Under the pieces are notes generated by a model. That model made no database searches, was not told where the DNA came from, and worked only from the letters and a program-made list of their open reading frames with translations. Both the position numbers and the translations under genes were made by a program. DNA of 64,000 bases from an uncultured Lachnospiraceae bacterium (GTDB lineage: Bacteria > Bacillota > Clostridia > Lachnospirales > Lachnospiraceae), in NCBI GenBank assembly GCA_934402055.1, contig CAKRTC010000001.1, positions 186,001 to 250,000 on the forward strand. Direction: 5' to 3'. The number at the start of each line of letters is the position of its first letter. Within the stretch, counting starts at the first letter, position 1. Shown here in pieces: positions 1 through 9,051 of this stretch.

Positions 1-1095
1 AACAGTAAGGGAAGCAGTGACATAATCACCAACGGATCGACGATCCATGTGCTTCCGGGTCAGTTTATGTTTATTCTCGACGGAGGTAAGGTCGTAGACT
101 ATACCGCAGAGGAAGGATATTACACAGTTAATAACTCTACCGCGCCGTCATTGTTTAACGGTCAGTTTCAGGATGCATTTAAGGATGTACTGAACAGGGT
201 GCGCTACGGCGGAACAAATCCGCAGAAACAGCAGGCATTCTTTATCAATCTTCAGGAGATAAAGGGTATCAAATTCGGTACACCTGCTCCGGTCAATTAC
301 TTTGATAATTTCTATAATTCGGAATTGTTCTTAAGAGCACATGGTGATTATTCGGTTAAGGTCACCAACCCGCTTCTTTTCTACGAGCAGGTTATTCCTA
401 AGAACACGGATCATGTTGATATCGATGATATCAATGAGCAGTATATGAGTGAGTTCCTTCAGGCCTTCAGTGCTGCTCTTAACGCAATGTCTGCCGAGGG
501 TATACGTATATCCTTTATTCCGTCCAAGGCTCCTGAGCTCTCAAAGCATATGCAGCTGTGTCTTGACGAGGACTGGAAGCAGAGTCGCGGATTCGAAGTG
601 GATCATGTCGGCGTTGCAAGCGTATCTTATACAGACGACAGCCAGAAGCTCATAAACATGAGAAACCAGGGTGCCATGATGTCGGATCCTTCCATCAGAG
701 AGGGATTTACTCAGAGTGCTATTGCATCCGGTATCCAGGCAGCCGGCTCCAATACAGCAGGAGCAGGAACCGCATTTATGGGTATGGGCATGGGCATGGG
801 AGCAGCAGGCCAGTTTATGGGTGCAGCTTCACAGACCAATATGCAGCAGATGCAGATGCAGCAGCAAATGCAGCAACAGCAGATGCAGCAGCAGGCTCAG
901 GCGGCAGCCGCACCGCAGCCACAAGCAGCGGCAGCAGGATGGACATGCGCCTGCGGAGCAGTCAATACAGGTAATTTCTGTACAAACTGCGGACAGCCTA
1001 AGCCGGCTCCGGCAGCACCTGCAAGCTGGACATGTTCATGCGGAACAGTCAATACAGGTAATTTCTGTACGAACTGCGGAACAAAGAGAAGCTAA
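1..1095 (+). CDS. SPFH-domain protein with C-terminal zinc ribbons (YdjI-like), 5' partial
   Basis: The reading frame is open from base 1, so the start lies outside the window; a GTG at 49 is internal. The N-terminal part resembles the SPFH/virion-core-like family (HVLPGQFMFILDGGKV, then KGIKFGTPAPV), membrane-scaffold proteins of which Bacillus YdjI is an example. It is followed by a Gly/Met-rich stretch and a Gln/Met-rich low-complexity linker, then two near-identical zinc ribbons, each with a CxC and a CxxC pair. The next two genes encode a zinc-ribbon membrane protein and a TPM protein, the usual partners. Membrane-stress function is inferred from the B. subtilis pspA-ydjGHI parallel; no pspA homologue is visible here. 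Confidence 0.8.
   Translation, partial: NSKGSSDIITNGSTIHVLPGQFMFILDGGKVVDYTAEEGYYTVNNSTAPSLFNGQFQDAFKDVLNRVRYGGTNPQKQQAFFINLQEIKGIKFGTPAPVNYFDNFYNSELFLRAHGDYSVKVTNPLLFYEQVIPKNTDHVDIDDINEQYMSEFLQAFSAALNAMSAEGIRISFIPSKAPELSKHMQLCLDEDWKQSRGFEVDHVGVASVSYTDDSQKLINMRNQGAMMSDPSIREGFTQSAIASGIQAAGSNTAGAGTAFMGMGMGMGAAGQFMGAASQTNMQQMQMQQQMQQQQMQQQAQAAAAPQPQAAAAGWTCACGAVNTGNFCTNCGQPKPAPAAPASWTCSCGTVNTGNFCTNCGTKRS
940..1080 (+). repeat. Tandem duplication of a zinc-ribbon coding unit
   Basis: Two copies of a roughly 54-base unit, starting near 940 and 1027, encode WTC(A/S)CG(A/T)VNTGNFCTNCG. They differ mostly at the start and are nearly identical over the second half (the part encoding VNTGNFCTNCG), indicating a recent in-frame duplication separated by a Pro/Ala linker. 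Confidence 0.8.
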
Positions 1096-1109
1096 AGAAT
1101 AGAGTTTTT

Positions 1110-1142
1110 TGACCCGCCGTGTGTATATACGGCGGGTATTTT
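1110..1142 (+). terminator. GC-rich hairpin between SPFH and zinc-ribbon genes
   Basis: ACCCGCCG and CGGCGGGT pair around a tgtgtatata loop, followed by attttg. The T tract is short, so this may only attenuate transcription into the next gene, whose Shine-Dalgarno follows at once. Confidence 0.55.
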
Positions 1143-1157
1143 GTAAAGGAGCATTCC

Positions 1158-2300
1158 ATGGCAGCTATAACATATAAGTGTCCTAACTGCGACGGACCTC
1201 TCACATGGAACGGGGAAAAGGGCAAATTTGTCTGTGATTTCTGCAGAGGCATGTTTACGGAGGCAGAGCTTCAGGCTCTTAATCCGGTAGAGGCCAAAGC
1301 TGAAACCATAGAATCCGAATATGTTCCGGAAAGATCCGAGAGCAAGGAAGATAAAGCACTCAGAGAGGCTGTAGAACAGGGCAGCGGTAATACCGATAAG
1401 GCCGAGAAAAAGCCGCGTCCCGCTATGATGAAGGTATATGTATGTCCTTCATGCGGAGCACAGGTAACCGCAGATGATACAAGAGCCGCAACCACTTGCT
1501 ACTATTGTCACAATCCTATAGTTTTAAGCGATAAGTTTAATGAGGATCTGACACCGGATCTTATTATTCCGTTCAAAATAGACCGTAAGAAGGCCGAGGA
1601 GATATTTACAAACTGGGTAAAGCAGCAAAAGTATGTTCCGTCTGATTTCTATAATAAGAAACAGATAGAGCTCCTTACAGGTGTATATTTCCCGTATTGG
1701 GTATATGATTGTACAGTTCACTCGGATGTAAGGGCGGAAGGTACCAAGATAAGGACATGGGAAGCACTGGGATTCAAGAATACCGAGACCAGTGTCTTTG
1801 ACATCAGTAATTCAGGTGATATGCAGATCAACGACCTTACACGTATTGCACTTAATAAGGCAAGTAAGGTGCTTTGTGAGAGTGTTATGCCGTTTGACAA
1901 GGAAGGCATGAAGCCTTTCCAACAGGGTTATCTGCAGGGCTATATTGCCGAGGTCAGGGATGTAAGCAAGGAAAATATTAAGCCGGATATAGAAAAAGAG
2001 ATCAAGGATTTCGGTTCCTCCAAGATAGAAGAGGATATCGGAGCCGGCTACGATTCGGTAGATGTTAAGGATCTCAAACTGTCCGTAAGAGATGAGAAAT
2101 ACAGCTATGCTCTGATGCCTGTCTGGACAGTTACCTATAAGGGTAAGGAAGGCAAGACATACTACTTCTCAATAAACGGATACAGCGGCAAGACCTGCGG
2201 TGAGCTTCCGGTTGACAACTCCAAGCTTATCAGACTCTTCTTCACGATATTTGTTCCTATGTTTGCGATATTGCTGATCTTGTTCAGGTTCGTATTGTAA
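1158..2300 (+). CDS. TFIIB-type zinc-ribbon membrane-anchored protein (YdjG-like)
   Basis: 380 residues. ATG 1158 is preceded by aaaggagc; an earlier GTG at 1119 sits inside the hairpin and is rejected. There are two Cys4 zinc-ribbon units: CPNC...CDFC near the N-terminus and CPSC...CYYC about 100 residues in. A central domain contains PYWVYDC, and a C-terminal hydrophobic segment of about 23 residues probably anchors the protein in the membrane. The combination matches TFIIB-type zinc-ribbon proteins such as YdjG. The position between an SPFH and a TPM gene supports a joint membrane complex. Biochemical function is unknown. Confidence 0.75.
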   Translation: MAAITYKCPNCDGPLTWNGEKGKFVCDFCRGMFTEAELQALNPVEAKAETIESEYVPERSESKEDKALREAVEQGSGNTDKAEKKPRPAMMKVYVCPSCGAQVTADDTRAATTCYYCHNPIVLSDKFNEDLTPDLIIPFKIDRKKAEEIFTNWVKQQKYVPSDFYNKKQIELLTGVYFPYWVYDCTVHSDVRAEGTKIRTWEALGFKNTETSVFDISNSGDMQINDLTRIALNKASKVLCESVMPFDKEGMKPFQQGYLQGYIAEVRDVSKENIKPDIEKEIKDFGSSKIEEDIGAGYDSVDVKDLKLSVRDEKYSYALMPVWTVTYKGKEGKTYYFSINGYSGKTCGELPVDNSKLIRLFFTIFVPMFAILLILFRFVL

Positions 2301-2313
2301 AGGAGGTGCTATC

Positions 2314-3294
2314 ATGAAGAAAATAACAGCGGCATTTATATGCATGACAATGATCTTGATCATGGCTATCTCCTCATTTGCGGATCAGGCAGACGGATAC
2401 AGTGTCTCAACAGAGGATCAGGCGGCAGCCGACAGCCTGAATATCGGATCGGATGCGGAGGCTTGTCTTGATACTATTTCGGAACTTCATGCGAAAGGGA
2501 TATATGTATTCGACACCATAGGACTTCTTGATGAAGAAGATAAGCCGGAGCTGGAGTATAAGCTCTCGGATATAGCAGCTGAGACCGGATTTGATCTTGC
2601 CGTATTTACCACAGACGGATACTCCGGAGCAAGTGATGCGGATGATTATTCGGATCTTCTGTATTACGGAGCCGATCTCGGTACAGGCGAGGACAAGGAC
2701 GGAGTGATACTTGTTATCAATATGGATGAGAGAGAAGCTTATATCTATACTTCCGGAATAGCTATAAGATATATTACCGACTCAATGATAGACTATATCT
2801 ATGATGAGTATGAAGGCGGAATATACGGTATGCTCTCAGAGGGAGATTATGCCGGAGCCTGCAGTGTATTTGCCGACAGCATGCTCATGGCTTATAATGA
2901 GGGTATAGCTTCGGACCAGACGAACTACAATACCGAGACAGGGGAATACGATCCTTATGTTAAAAAGGGTATTAAGCCGACAGAGGTGCTTATATCACTT
3001 GTAATAAGTCTGTTAGGCGGTATACTTCCGATAACGAATATCAAGAGAAAATATGCAATGAAGTCCGAAAAGCGTATGGCTGAAGGCTTTAATCTTGCCT
3101 ATAGGGCAAATGCCGCCTATGCGCTTGCAAATACCGCGGGGGCTGCAAAGCTTTTGTCTAAAAATGTGACAAGAGTACCTATAGTGGTGAACAATAACAA
3201 TAATAAAGGCAGCGGAACTCACGGCGGCGGCATTTCAAGTGTAAAGGTAGGCAGAAGCGGCGGAGTTCACGGCGGCGGAGGAAGAAAATTCTGA
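2314..3294 (+). CDS. Secreted/membrane TPM-domain protein (YdjH-like)
   Basis: 326 residues starting at ATG 2314 behind a strong aaaggaggt. An N-terminal signal peptide (MKKITAAFICMTMILIMA) is followed by a TPM domain at about residues 60-200 (YVFDTIGLLDEEDK, DKDGVILVINMDEREAYI), a fold found in photosystem-repair and YgcG-like proteins. One transmembrane segment lies near residue 225, and the cytoplasmic tail ends in Gly-rich GGVHGGGGRKF. It lies 13 bases after the zinc-ribbon gene, so co-transcription is likely. The topology suggests an extracytoplasmic TPM domain tethered to the SPFH scaffold; that is inference. Confidence 0.78.
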   Translation: MKKITAAFICMTMILIMAISSFADQADGYSVSTEDQAAADSLNIGSDAEACLDTISELHAKGIYVFDTIGLLDEEDKPELEYKLSDIAAETGFDLAVFTTDGYSGASDADDYSDLLYYGADLGTGEDKDGVILVINMDEREAYIYTSGIAIRYITDSMIDYIYDEYEGGIYGMLSEGDYAGACSVFADSMLMAYNEGIASDQTNYNTETGEYDPYVKKGIKPTEVLISLVISLLGGILPITNIKRKYAMKSEKRMAEGFNLAYRANAAYALANTAGAAKLLSKNVTRVPIVVNNNNNKGSGTHGGGISSVKVGRSGGVHGGGGRKF

Positions 3295-3305
3295 CAGGTG
3301 AACAG

Positions 3306-5171
3306 ATGAACAGACAGATACTTCTGTTAAGAGACATTTACGATAATAATAAAGCAACTCAGAGAGCCCTGTGCAAAAGCACGGGGCTTGCTCTCGGAAC
3401 TGTCAACACTCTTATTAAAGAGGCGATATCGGACGGATATATCGTTCAGGACAGTAAAAAGGGATATGAATTAAGCGAAACGGGAAGAGAGAGACTGAAG
3501 CCATATAAAGTAGACTGTGCCCTGATCATGGCAGCAGGCTTCGGTTCGAGATTTGTTCCGCTCTCATTTGAGAAACCAAAGGGACTTCTTGAGGTACTGG
3601 GAGAACCTATGGTGGAGCGTCAGATACGGCAGCTTAAGGAAGCGGGAATAGATGATATAGCCATAGTAGTAGGCTATATGAAGGAAAAATTTGAATATCT
3701 CACCGATAAATTCGGTGTTAAGCTTATATATAATCCGGATTATGCAAGCAGAAACAATATAGGCAGCATTGAATATGCCTATGATTACTTATATGGCAGA
3801 AATGCTTATATATTAAGCTCAGATAACTGGATCAGAAATAACATGTATCACAGCTATGAACCGTGGGCATGGTATTCTGCCAAGCATGCGGACGGCAGGA
3901 CCTCGGAGTGGACTCTGATAACAGATAAAAAAGGCCGCATCAAGGATACCTTCCCGGGAGGCAGGGACTGTGATTATATGTTCGGTCCGGTTTATTTCTC
4001 AAGAGAATTCGGAGAGAACTTTCTGCCGGTATTAAAGCTGTACTGCGCACTTCCGGGTACTGCGGATTACTACTGGGAGCATGTGCTTATGCAGATGCTG
4101 AGCGGAGAGGCAAAAAAACGTATAAATGCGTATTTCGGTAAAGTTCCGGAGCTTGAACTCTGTGATAAGCTTGAGATGTATATCAATCTCCAGCCGGAGG
4201 ATAATGTATACGAGTTCGAAAATCTGGAAGAGCTGAGAGCCTTCGATCCCAAATATATTGATGATTCCGGCTCTGAGGCAATGCAGCTTGTTGCAGATAT
4301 ATTTAAGGTCAGAGAATCAAAGGTACAGAATATACGGCGTCTGAAGGCAGGCATGACCAACAATTCGTGGCTGTTTACCATAGATGATAAGTCATATATA
4401 TGCAGGATACCCGGAGAAGGTACGGATAAGCTCATAAACAGACACAATGAATCCGAGGTATATAAGGCTATAGAGCAGCTTCATATAGCCGAGCATCTTA
4501 TATACTTTGACGATAAGACAGGATATAAGATATCGGAGTATTATGAGGATTCGCGTAATGCCGACTTTGCAGATGATGCGGATCTTGAGGCTTGTATGCA
4601 TAAGCTGCGCAGACTGCATGAGTCAGGCACAAAGGTGAAACATGACTTTGATATTGCAGCTATGATAAGCTTTTATGAGGAGCTGTGCGGACATATAGCC
4701 TTTGAAGATTATGAGACTGTAAAGCTAAAACGAGACAGGCTGCTCGAATGGGTGGATTCCCATTGCGGTCAAAAGGTGCTTGCACATATAGACCCGGTAC
4801 AAGACAATTTTATCCTGCTTAAGGGAGCGGATCTGTCAGAGTCGAAACGTGACGAGAAGCTTATAAGACTTATAGACTGGGAATATGCCGGAATGTGCGA
4901 TCCTATGATGGATCTGGGCATGTGTGCGATATATTCGTATATGGATGAAATGCGGACGGAGCGTATGGCAGAGCTGTATTTCGGAAGAAAGCCGGAGGAA
5001 GCCGAGCTTAGGCTGATATATGCTTATATGGCACTGGGAGGACTGCTTTGGTCGCTGTGGGGACTCTATAAAGAGTCGCTCGGAGTCCGGTTTTCGGATT
5101 ATACTATCAAGATGTACAGATATTTTAAAAAGTATGCCGATAAGGTGCTTGAGGTAAATGTTGAAAAGTGA
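3306..5171 (+). CDS. HTH - nucleotidyltransferase - choline/ethanolamine kinase fusion (LicC/LicA-like)
   Basis: 621 residues with three parts. Residues 1-70 form a winged-helix of MarR type (TQRALCKSTGLALGTVNTLI). Residues about 72-310 are a LicC-like nucleotidyltransferase, with the signature ALIMAAGFGSRFVPLS and KPKGLLEVLGEPM. Residues about 335-615 are a choline/ethanolamine kinase-like domain with the Brenner-type motif HIDPVQDNFILL and the metal-binding IDWEYAGMCDP. Together these would phosphorylate choline or a similar amino alcohol and activate it as a CDP derivative for envelope decoration. The usual HGD is HID here. Substrate is not certain. The gene begins 12 bases after the TPM gene and has only a weak ribosome site. 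Confidence 0.8.
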   Translation: MNRQILLLRDIYDNNKATQRALCKSTGLALGTVNTLIKEAISDGYIVQDSKKGYELSETGRERLKPYKVDCALIMAAGFGSRFVPLSFEKPKGLLEVLGEPMVERQIRQLKEAGIDDIAIVVGYMKEKFEYLTDKFGVKLIYNPDYASRNNIGSIEYAYDYLYGRNAYILSSDNWIRNNMYHSYEPWAWYSAKHADGRTSEWTLITDKKGRIKDTFPGGRDCDYMFGPVYFSREFGENFLPVLKLYCALPGTADYYWEHVLMQMLSGEAKKRINAYFGKVPELELCDKLEMYINLQPEDNVYEFENLEELRAFDPKYIDDSGSEAMQLVADIFKVRESKVQNIRRLKAGMTNNSWLFTIDDKSYICRIPGEGTDKLINRHNESEVYKAIEQLHIAEHLIYFDDKTGYKISEYYEDSRNADFADDADLEACMHKLRRLHESGTKVKHDFDIAAMISFYEELCGHIAFEDYETVKLKRDRLLEWVDSHCGQKVLAHIDPVQDNFILLKGADLSESKRDEKLIRLIDWEYAGMCDPMMDLGMCAIYSYMDEMRTERMAELYFGRKPEEAELRLIYAYMALGGLLWSLWGLYKESLGVRFSDYTIKMYRYFKKYADKVLEVNVEK

Positions 5172-5199
5172 AGCGGGCAGTGACAGGAGAGGTGGATAA

Positions 5200-6201
5200 A
5201 TGAAGAAAATTTGCAATGTATTGATCATATCCGCAGTGCTTGGCGCTATGGGGATAACGAGTTATGCCGATATTATAAGTGATGCTCCCACATTGTCAAA
5301 CAGCGATAACAAAGGCACAACAGTAACTGCGGCACCGCCCGGTTCCAAAGAGGATGTTGCCATAGATATAGGAAACGGCGAGACTGTCATAGTCTCGGTA
5401 CCGGGCTCGTTGCCGGATCTTCCGACTGTAAGGAGTAAAGGAAGCGGAAGCTCATCCGGCAGCAGCAATGTGATAATAGCAGGTCCGGGAGCAAGCGGGA
5501 GCGATGAGTCGCAGGTGCCGGGCAGCAAATATGCCGATGCCGCCAAGACCAAGATAGAGCTGGGGTATACGCTGGTGTCTCCGAATTATGATTTTAACGG
5601 TTTTAAGGTTGCCGAAGGCAGCGTGCAGTTAAGTGACGGAAGCTGGGTGATAATTCCTCACGATAAATATATAAGACAGCCTTATTTTAAGCTGCTTCGT
5701 GAAGACGGGGACTGGTACGTGGTATCGGTTCATGCAAGCCGTATCGGAAACTACTATACCGATGACGGAAGCACCGTCAATGAGCTCTGGCTCAAGAAAT
5801 CGGATTGCCTTGCCAGGAACTATATAGAGCTTAATACAAGCAATGCCAAGAGACAGGCAGTAGTGAAATACGCTCTCGGACTCTTAGGCAAGGGTTATAA
5901 GTATGGCGGAAACGGGCCGGATGAGTTTGATTGTTCCGGTTTTGTAAATAATGTAATGAGCTCAAACGGCATAAAAGTTGCACGTACATCAACGGAGATA
6001 TGTTCTGCCGGAAGCAATGTGAGTATAACAGGACTGAGACCCGGAGATATCGTAGGCAGATCCGGACATGTGGGAATATATATAGGTGACGGATATTTTG
6101 TCCATGCTGCCGAATCATCTACGGGTGTCATTACAGACAGTCTGGATATATACAACAGATCGGCAGCATTTACATCATACAGAAATGTAATGGGTGATTG
6201 A
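5200..6201 (+). CDS. Secreted NlpC/P60 peptidoglycan endopeptidase
   Basis: 333 residues, ATG 5200 after ggagaggtgg. A signal peptide (about residues 1-23) is followed by a Gly/Ser-rich linker, an SH3-like region (about 120-205) and a C-terminal NlpC/P60 domain. The catalytic residues are visible: C245 in DEFDCSGF, H290 in SGHVGIYIG, and a third polar position H302 in YFVHA. These enzymes cut gamma-D-Glu-diamino-acid bonds in stem peptides. The gene lies 28 bases after the LicC/LicA fusion and 33 before the CLC gene, so all three may be co-transcribed as an envelope group. Confidence 0.88.
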   Translation: MKKICNVLIISAVLGAMGITSYADIISDAPTLSNSDNKGTTVTAAPPGSKEDVAIDIGNGETVIVSVPGSLPDLPTVRSKGSGSSSGSSNVIIAGPGASGSDESQVPGSKYADAAKTKIELGYTLVSPNYDFNGFKVAEGSVQLSDGSWVIIPHDKYIRQPYFKLLREDGDWYVVSVHASRIGNYYTDDGSTVNELWLKKSDCLARNYIELNTSNAKRQAVVKYALGLLGKGYKYGGNGPDEFDCSGFVNNVMSSNGIKVARTSTEICSAGSNVSITGLRPGDIVGRSGHVGIYIGDGYFVHAAESSTGVITDSLDIYNRSAAFTSYRNVMGD

Positions 6202-6234
6202 TATAAGTTGATAAGTGTCGGGGGAAGGGTATAA

Positions 6235-7566
6235 ATGAATAGTTTTACTGACAGTGTGTGCAGATTCCTGAGAAGGGCGGGAACCTACATGGTTGTAATT
6301 GTCAGCTGGTTTATAATAGCAATAGTCATAGGTGTGTTCTGCGGAGTAATAGGAACGGCATTTCATAAGGGTGTAGATCTTGCCACCGAACTCAGAGGAG
6401 AGCATGCCCGGTTGTTGTGGTGTATGCCTATAGCGGGAATCATCATAATATCTGTGTATAAGCTTTTTCGTACGGAAGGTATGGGCACCAATGATATTAT
6501 TGATGCGGTTCAGCTTGGAAACGGTCTTTCTATATGGCTGCTTCCGTCAATATATATAGGAACCGTGCTTACCCATCTTGTCGGAGGTAGTGCCGGCAGA
6601 GAGGGAGCGGCACTTCAGATGGGAGGCTCTATAGGCAATTACGTAGGCGGAGTCTATGATCTGGATGAAAATGATATGAAGATCGCGACCATGTGCGGAA
6701 TGGCGGCATTTTTCTCGGCGCTGTTCGGAACACCGCTTACGGCAGCAGTATTTGCCATAATGGTAATATCCATAGGTTCTTTTGTTCATATGGCATTTTT
6801 GCCTTGTCTTGTATCTGCGGTCACGGCATATTTCGTATCGGTGTCATTCGGAGTGGCGCCTACCCATTATACGATCATGGTTCCGGAATTTACTGTGCCT
6901 CTTTTTTGTAAGGTAGCTTTACTTGCGGTCGGATTTTCTATAGTATCGGTTATTTTCTGCGAATCCATGCATGCAGCCGAAAAGCTTCTGAAGCTCGGTC
7001 CGCTTAAGAATAAATGGATAAGGGTCATTGCCGGAGGTCTTATTATTATAGCTCTTACATATATTGTAGGAACAACGGATTATAACGGCGCAGGTATGAA
7101 TATAGTGCAGGCGGCAGTCGAGGAAGGCAAGGCGAGACCTGAAGCATTTGCATTAAAGCTCTTGTTTACAGCTATAACACTCGGAGCAGGCTACAAGGGC
7201 GGAGAAGTCGTTCCGAGCTTCTTTGTCGGAGCGACCTTCGGATGTGTGCTTGCCCCTCTTTTAGGTGTTCCGGCAGGCTTCGGTGCAGCACTGGGACTGG
7301 TCGGAGTCTTCTGCGGAGCTACCAACTGTATGATCTCATCCATCATATTGTCGGTCGAATTGTTCGGCTCCGAGGGAATACTGTTTTTTGCGCTCGTATG
7401 CGGTATCAGCTTCATGCTCTCCGGTTACAGAGGCTTATATTCAAGTCAGACCATATTATATTCCAAGATAGGTATCGAGTATCTCGATGTTAAGGCAAAT
7501 CATCACCATCTCGGAGATGATGATTACGACAAACATATAGAAAAATACCGCGTGTTCAGAAAATGA
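6235..7566 (+). CDS. CLC-family antiporter, probably F-/H+ (CLC-F) type
   Basis: 443 residues, polytopic, no CBS domains. The CLC signature GREGAALQ contains the gating glutamate E123. At the anion-site position, where Cl- transporters have GSGIP, this protein reads GMGTN, so M83 replaces the central serine. A Met here and a C-terminal GGEV(V/T)P motif (residues 322-327) are known features of the CLC-F fluoride/proton antiporters, for example the Enterococcus casseliflavus protein with M79 and E118. Fluoride export is therefore more likely than chloride transport. No fluoride riboswitch is visible in the 33 bases upstream. Confidence 0.82.
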   Translation: MNSFTDSVCRFLRRAGTYMVVIVSWFIIAIVIGVFCGVIGTAFHKGVDLATELRGEHARLLWCMPIAGIIIISVYKLFRTEGMGTNDIIDAVQLGNGLSIWLLPSIYIGTVLTHLVGGSAGREGAALQMGGSIGNYVGGVYDLDENDMKIATMCGMAAFFSALFGTPLTAAVFAIMVISIGSFVHMAFLPCLVSAVTAYFVSVSFGVAPTHYTIMVPEFTVPLFCKVALLAVGFSIVSVIFCESMHAAEKLLKLGPLKNKWIRVIAGGLIIIALTYIVGTTDYNGAGMNIVQAAVEEGKARPEAFALKLLFTAITLGAGYKGGEVVPSFFVGATFGCVLAPLLGVPAGFGAALGLVGVFCGATNCMISSIILSVELFGSEGILFFALVCGISFMLSGYRGLYSSQTILYSKIGIEYLDVKANHHHLGDDDYDKHIEKYRVFRK

Positions 7567-7727
7567 TCATTAACGGTATTTTTAACGAAACTTGGCAGGG
7601 ATAGAGCTTGCAATCAATATGACTTAAGCACTATAATGTTCTACGTATTTGTCTGAAAACAAAGAAACTTTGATATTAAAAGCTGACTATTCAGCACGAT
7701 TATATAATATTCCCTAAGGAGGATATC

Positions 7728-8966
7728 ATGTACACACTTGAAGACATTAAAGCTGTAGATCCGGAGATTGCCGAGGTCATAGTTGCCGAGCAGAACAGAC
7801 AGAACGATCATATTGAGCTGATCGCATCAGAGAACTGGGTAAGCAAGGCCGTTATGTCGGCAATGGGTTCGGTACTTACCAATAAATATGCCGAGGGTTA
7901 TCCGGGCAAGCGTTATTACGGCGGATGCGTAGATGTAGATATAGCCGAGAATCTTGCAATTGAGAGACTTAAGGAGCTTTTCGGATGTGAGTATGCCAAT
8001 GTACAGCCTCATTCCGGTGCTCAGGCAAATATGGCTGTAGAGATGGCAGTACTTAAGCCGGGCGATACAATGATGGGCCTTAACCTTGATATGGGCGGAC
8101 ATCTTACACACGGTTCACCGGCAAACTTCAGCGGAATTTACTTCAATATAGTTCCTTACGGTGTAAATGATGAGGGATTTATCGATTATGACGAGGTTGA
8201 GCGTATTGCTCTTGAGTGCAAGCCTAAGATGATCTGTGCAGGTGCATCGGCATATGCAAGAGCAATAGACTTCAAGAGATTCCGTGAGATCGCAGACAAG
8301 GTAGATGCTGTTCTCTGGGTAGATATGGCTCATATTGCAGGACTTGTTGCCGCAGGACTTCACCAGAGCCCTATCCCTTATGCAGATATCGTTACGACTA
8401 CAACACACAAGACTCTCAGAGGACCGAGAGGCGGTGTTATCATGTCTACAGAGGCTGCCAATGCCAAGTACAACTTCAACAAGGCTGTATTCCCGGGTAT
8501 TCAGGGCGGTCCGCTTATGCATGTTATCGCAGCCAAGGCAGTTTGCTTCAAGGAAGCACTTCAGCCTGAGTTCAAGGAGTACGGTAAGCAGATCATTAAT
8601 AATGCACAGGCGCTTTGCAAGGGACTCCAGAACAGAGGCATCAAGATCGTTTCAAACGGTACCGACAATCATCTTATGCTTGTAGATCTTACACCGTTTG
8701 AGCTTACAGGCAAGGAGGTCGAGAAGCTTCTTGATCAGGCTCATATTACCGTTAACAAGAATACCATTCCTAACGATCCTAAGAGCCCGTTCGTAACAAG
8801 CGGCCTCAGACTCGGAACACCGGCTGCTACTACAAGAGGTCTTAAGGAAGATGACTTCGATAAGGTTGCAGAGGCGATCGCTATCGTTATCAAGGAAGGC
8901 GAAGCAGGCATAGAGAAGGCACGTGCTATCGTTGCCGAGATCACAGCAAAGTATCCGCTTGATTGA
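7728..8966 (+). CDS. glyA: Serine hydroxymethyltransferase
   Basis: 412 residues, the usual bacterial length; ATG 7728 follows a strong aaggagg. It is a PLP enzyme that interconverts serine plus THF with glycine plus 5,10-methylene-THF. Visible motifs are LIASENWVS near the N-terminus, GYPGKRYYGG, and the PLP-lysine motif TTTTHKTLRGPRGG with K228. It is flanked by its own terminator, so it is probably monocistronic. It feeds the one-carbon pool used by fhs, fchA and folD at 36-40 kb. A TATAAT at 7703-7708 is a possible -10, but I find no convincing -35. Confidence 0.97.
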   Translation: MYTLEDIKAVDPEIAEVIVAEQNRQNDHIELIASENWVSKAVMSAMGSVLTNKYAEGYPGKRYYGGCVDVDIAENLAIERLKELFGCEYANVQPHSGAQANMAVEMAVLKPGDTMMGLNLDMGGHLTHGSPANFSGIYFNIVPYGVNDEGFIDYDEVERIALECKPKMICAGASAYARAIDFKRFREIADKVDAVLWVDMAHIAGLVAAGLHQSPIPYADIVTTTTHKTLRGPRGGVIMSTEAANAKYNFNKAVFPGIQGGPLMHVIAAKAVCFKEALQPEFKEYGKQIINNAQALCKGLQNRGIKIVSNGTDNHLMLVDLTPFELTGKEVEKLLDQAHITVNKNTIPNDPKSPFVTSGLRLGTPAATTRGLKEDDFDKVAEAIAIVIKEGEAGIEKARAIVAEITAKYPLD

Positions 8967-8984
8967 TAAACAGCAATTAAGTTA

Positions 8985-9032
8985 AAAAAGGGGGAGCATT
9001 TTCTTTGTGTTTAAGAAAATCTCTCCCTTTAT
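8985..9032 (+). terminator. Hairpin terminator after glyA
   Basis: GGGGAGCATTTTCTT and AAGAAAATCTCTCCC pair with one mismatch around a tgtgttt loop. A short T run follows, and an A run precedes it. Confidence 0.7.
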
Positions 9033-9051
9033 CTATAGATGAGAAAAACTA

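Noticed and set aside
1119..1157. GTG start of the zinc-ribbon gene at 1119
   Set aside because: It lies inside a GC-rich hairpin and has no ribosome site; ATG 1158 does.
6202..6234. Fluoride riboswitch before the CLC gene
   Set aside because: Only 33 bases separate it from the preceding gene and no matching structure is seen.
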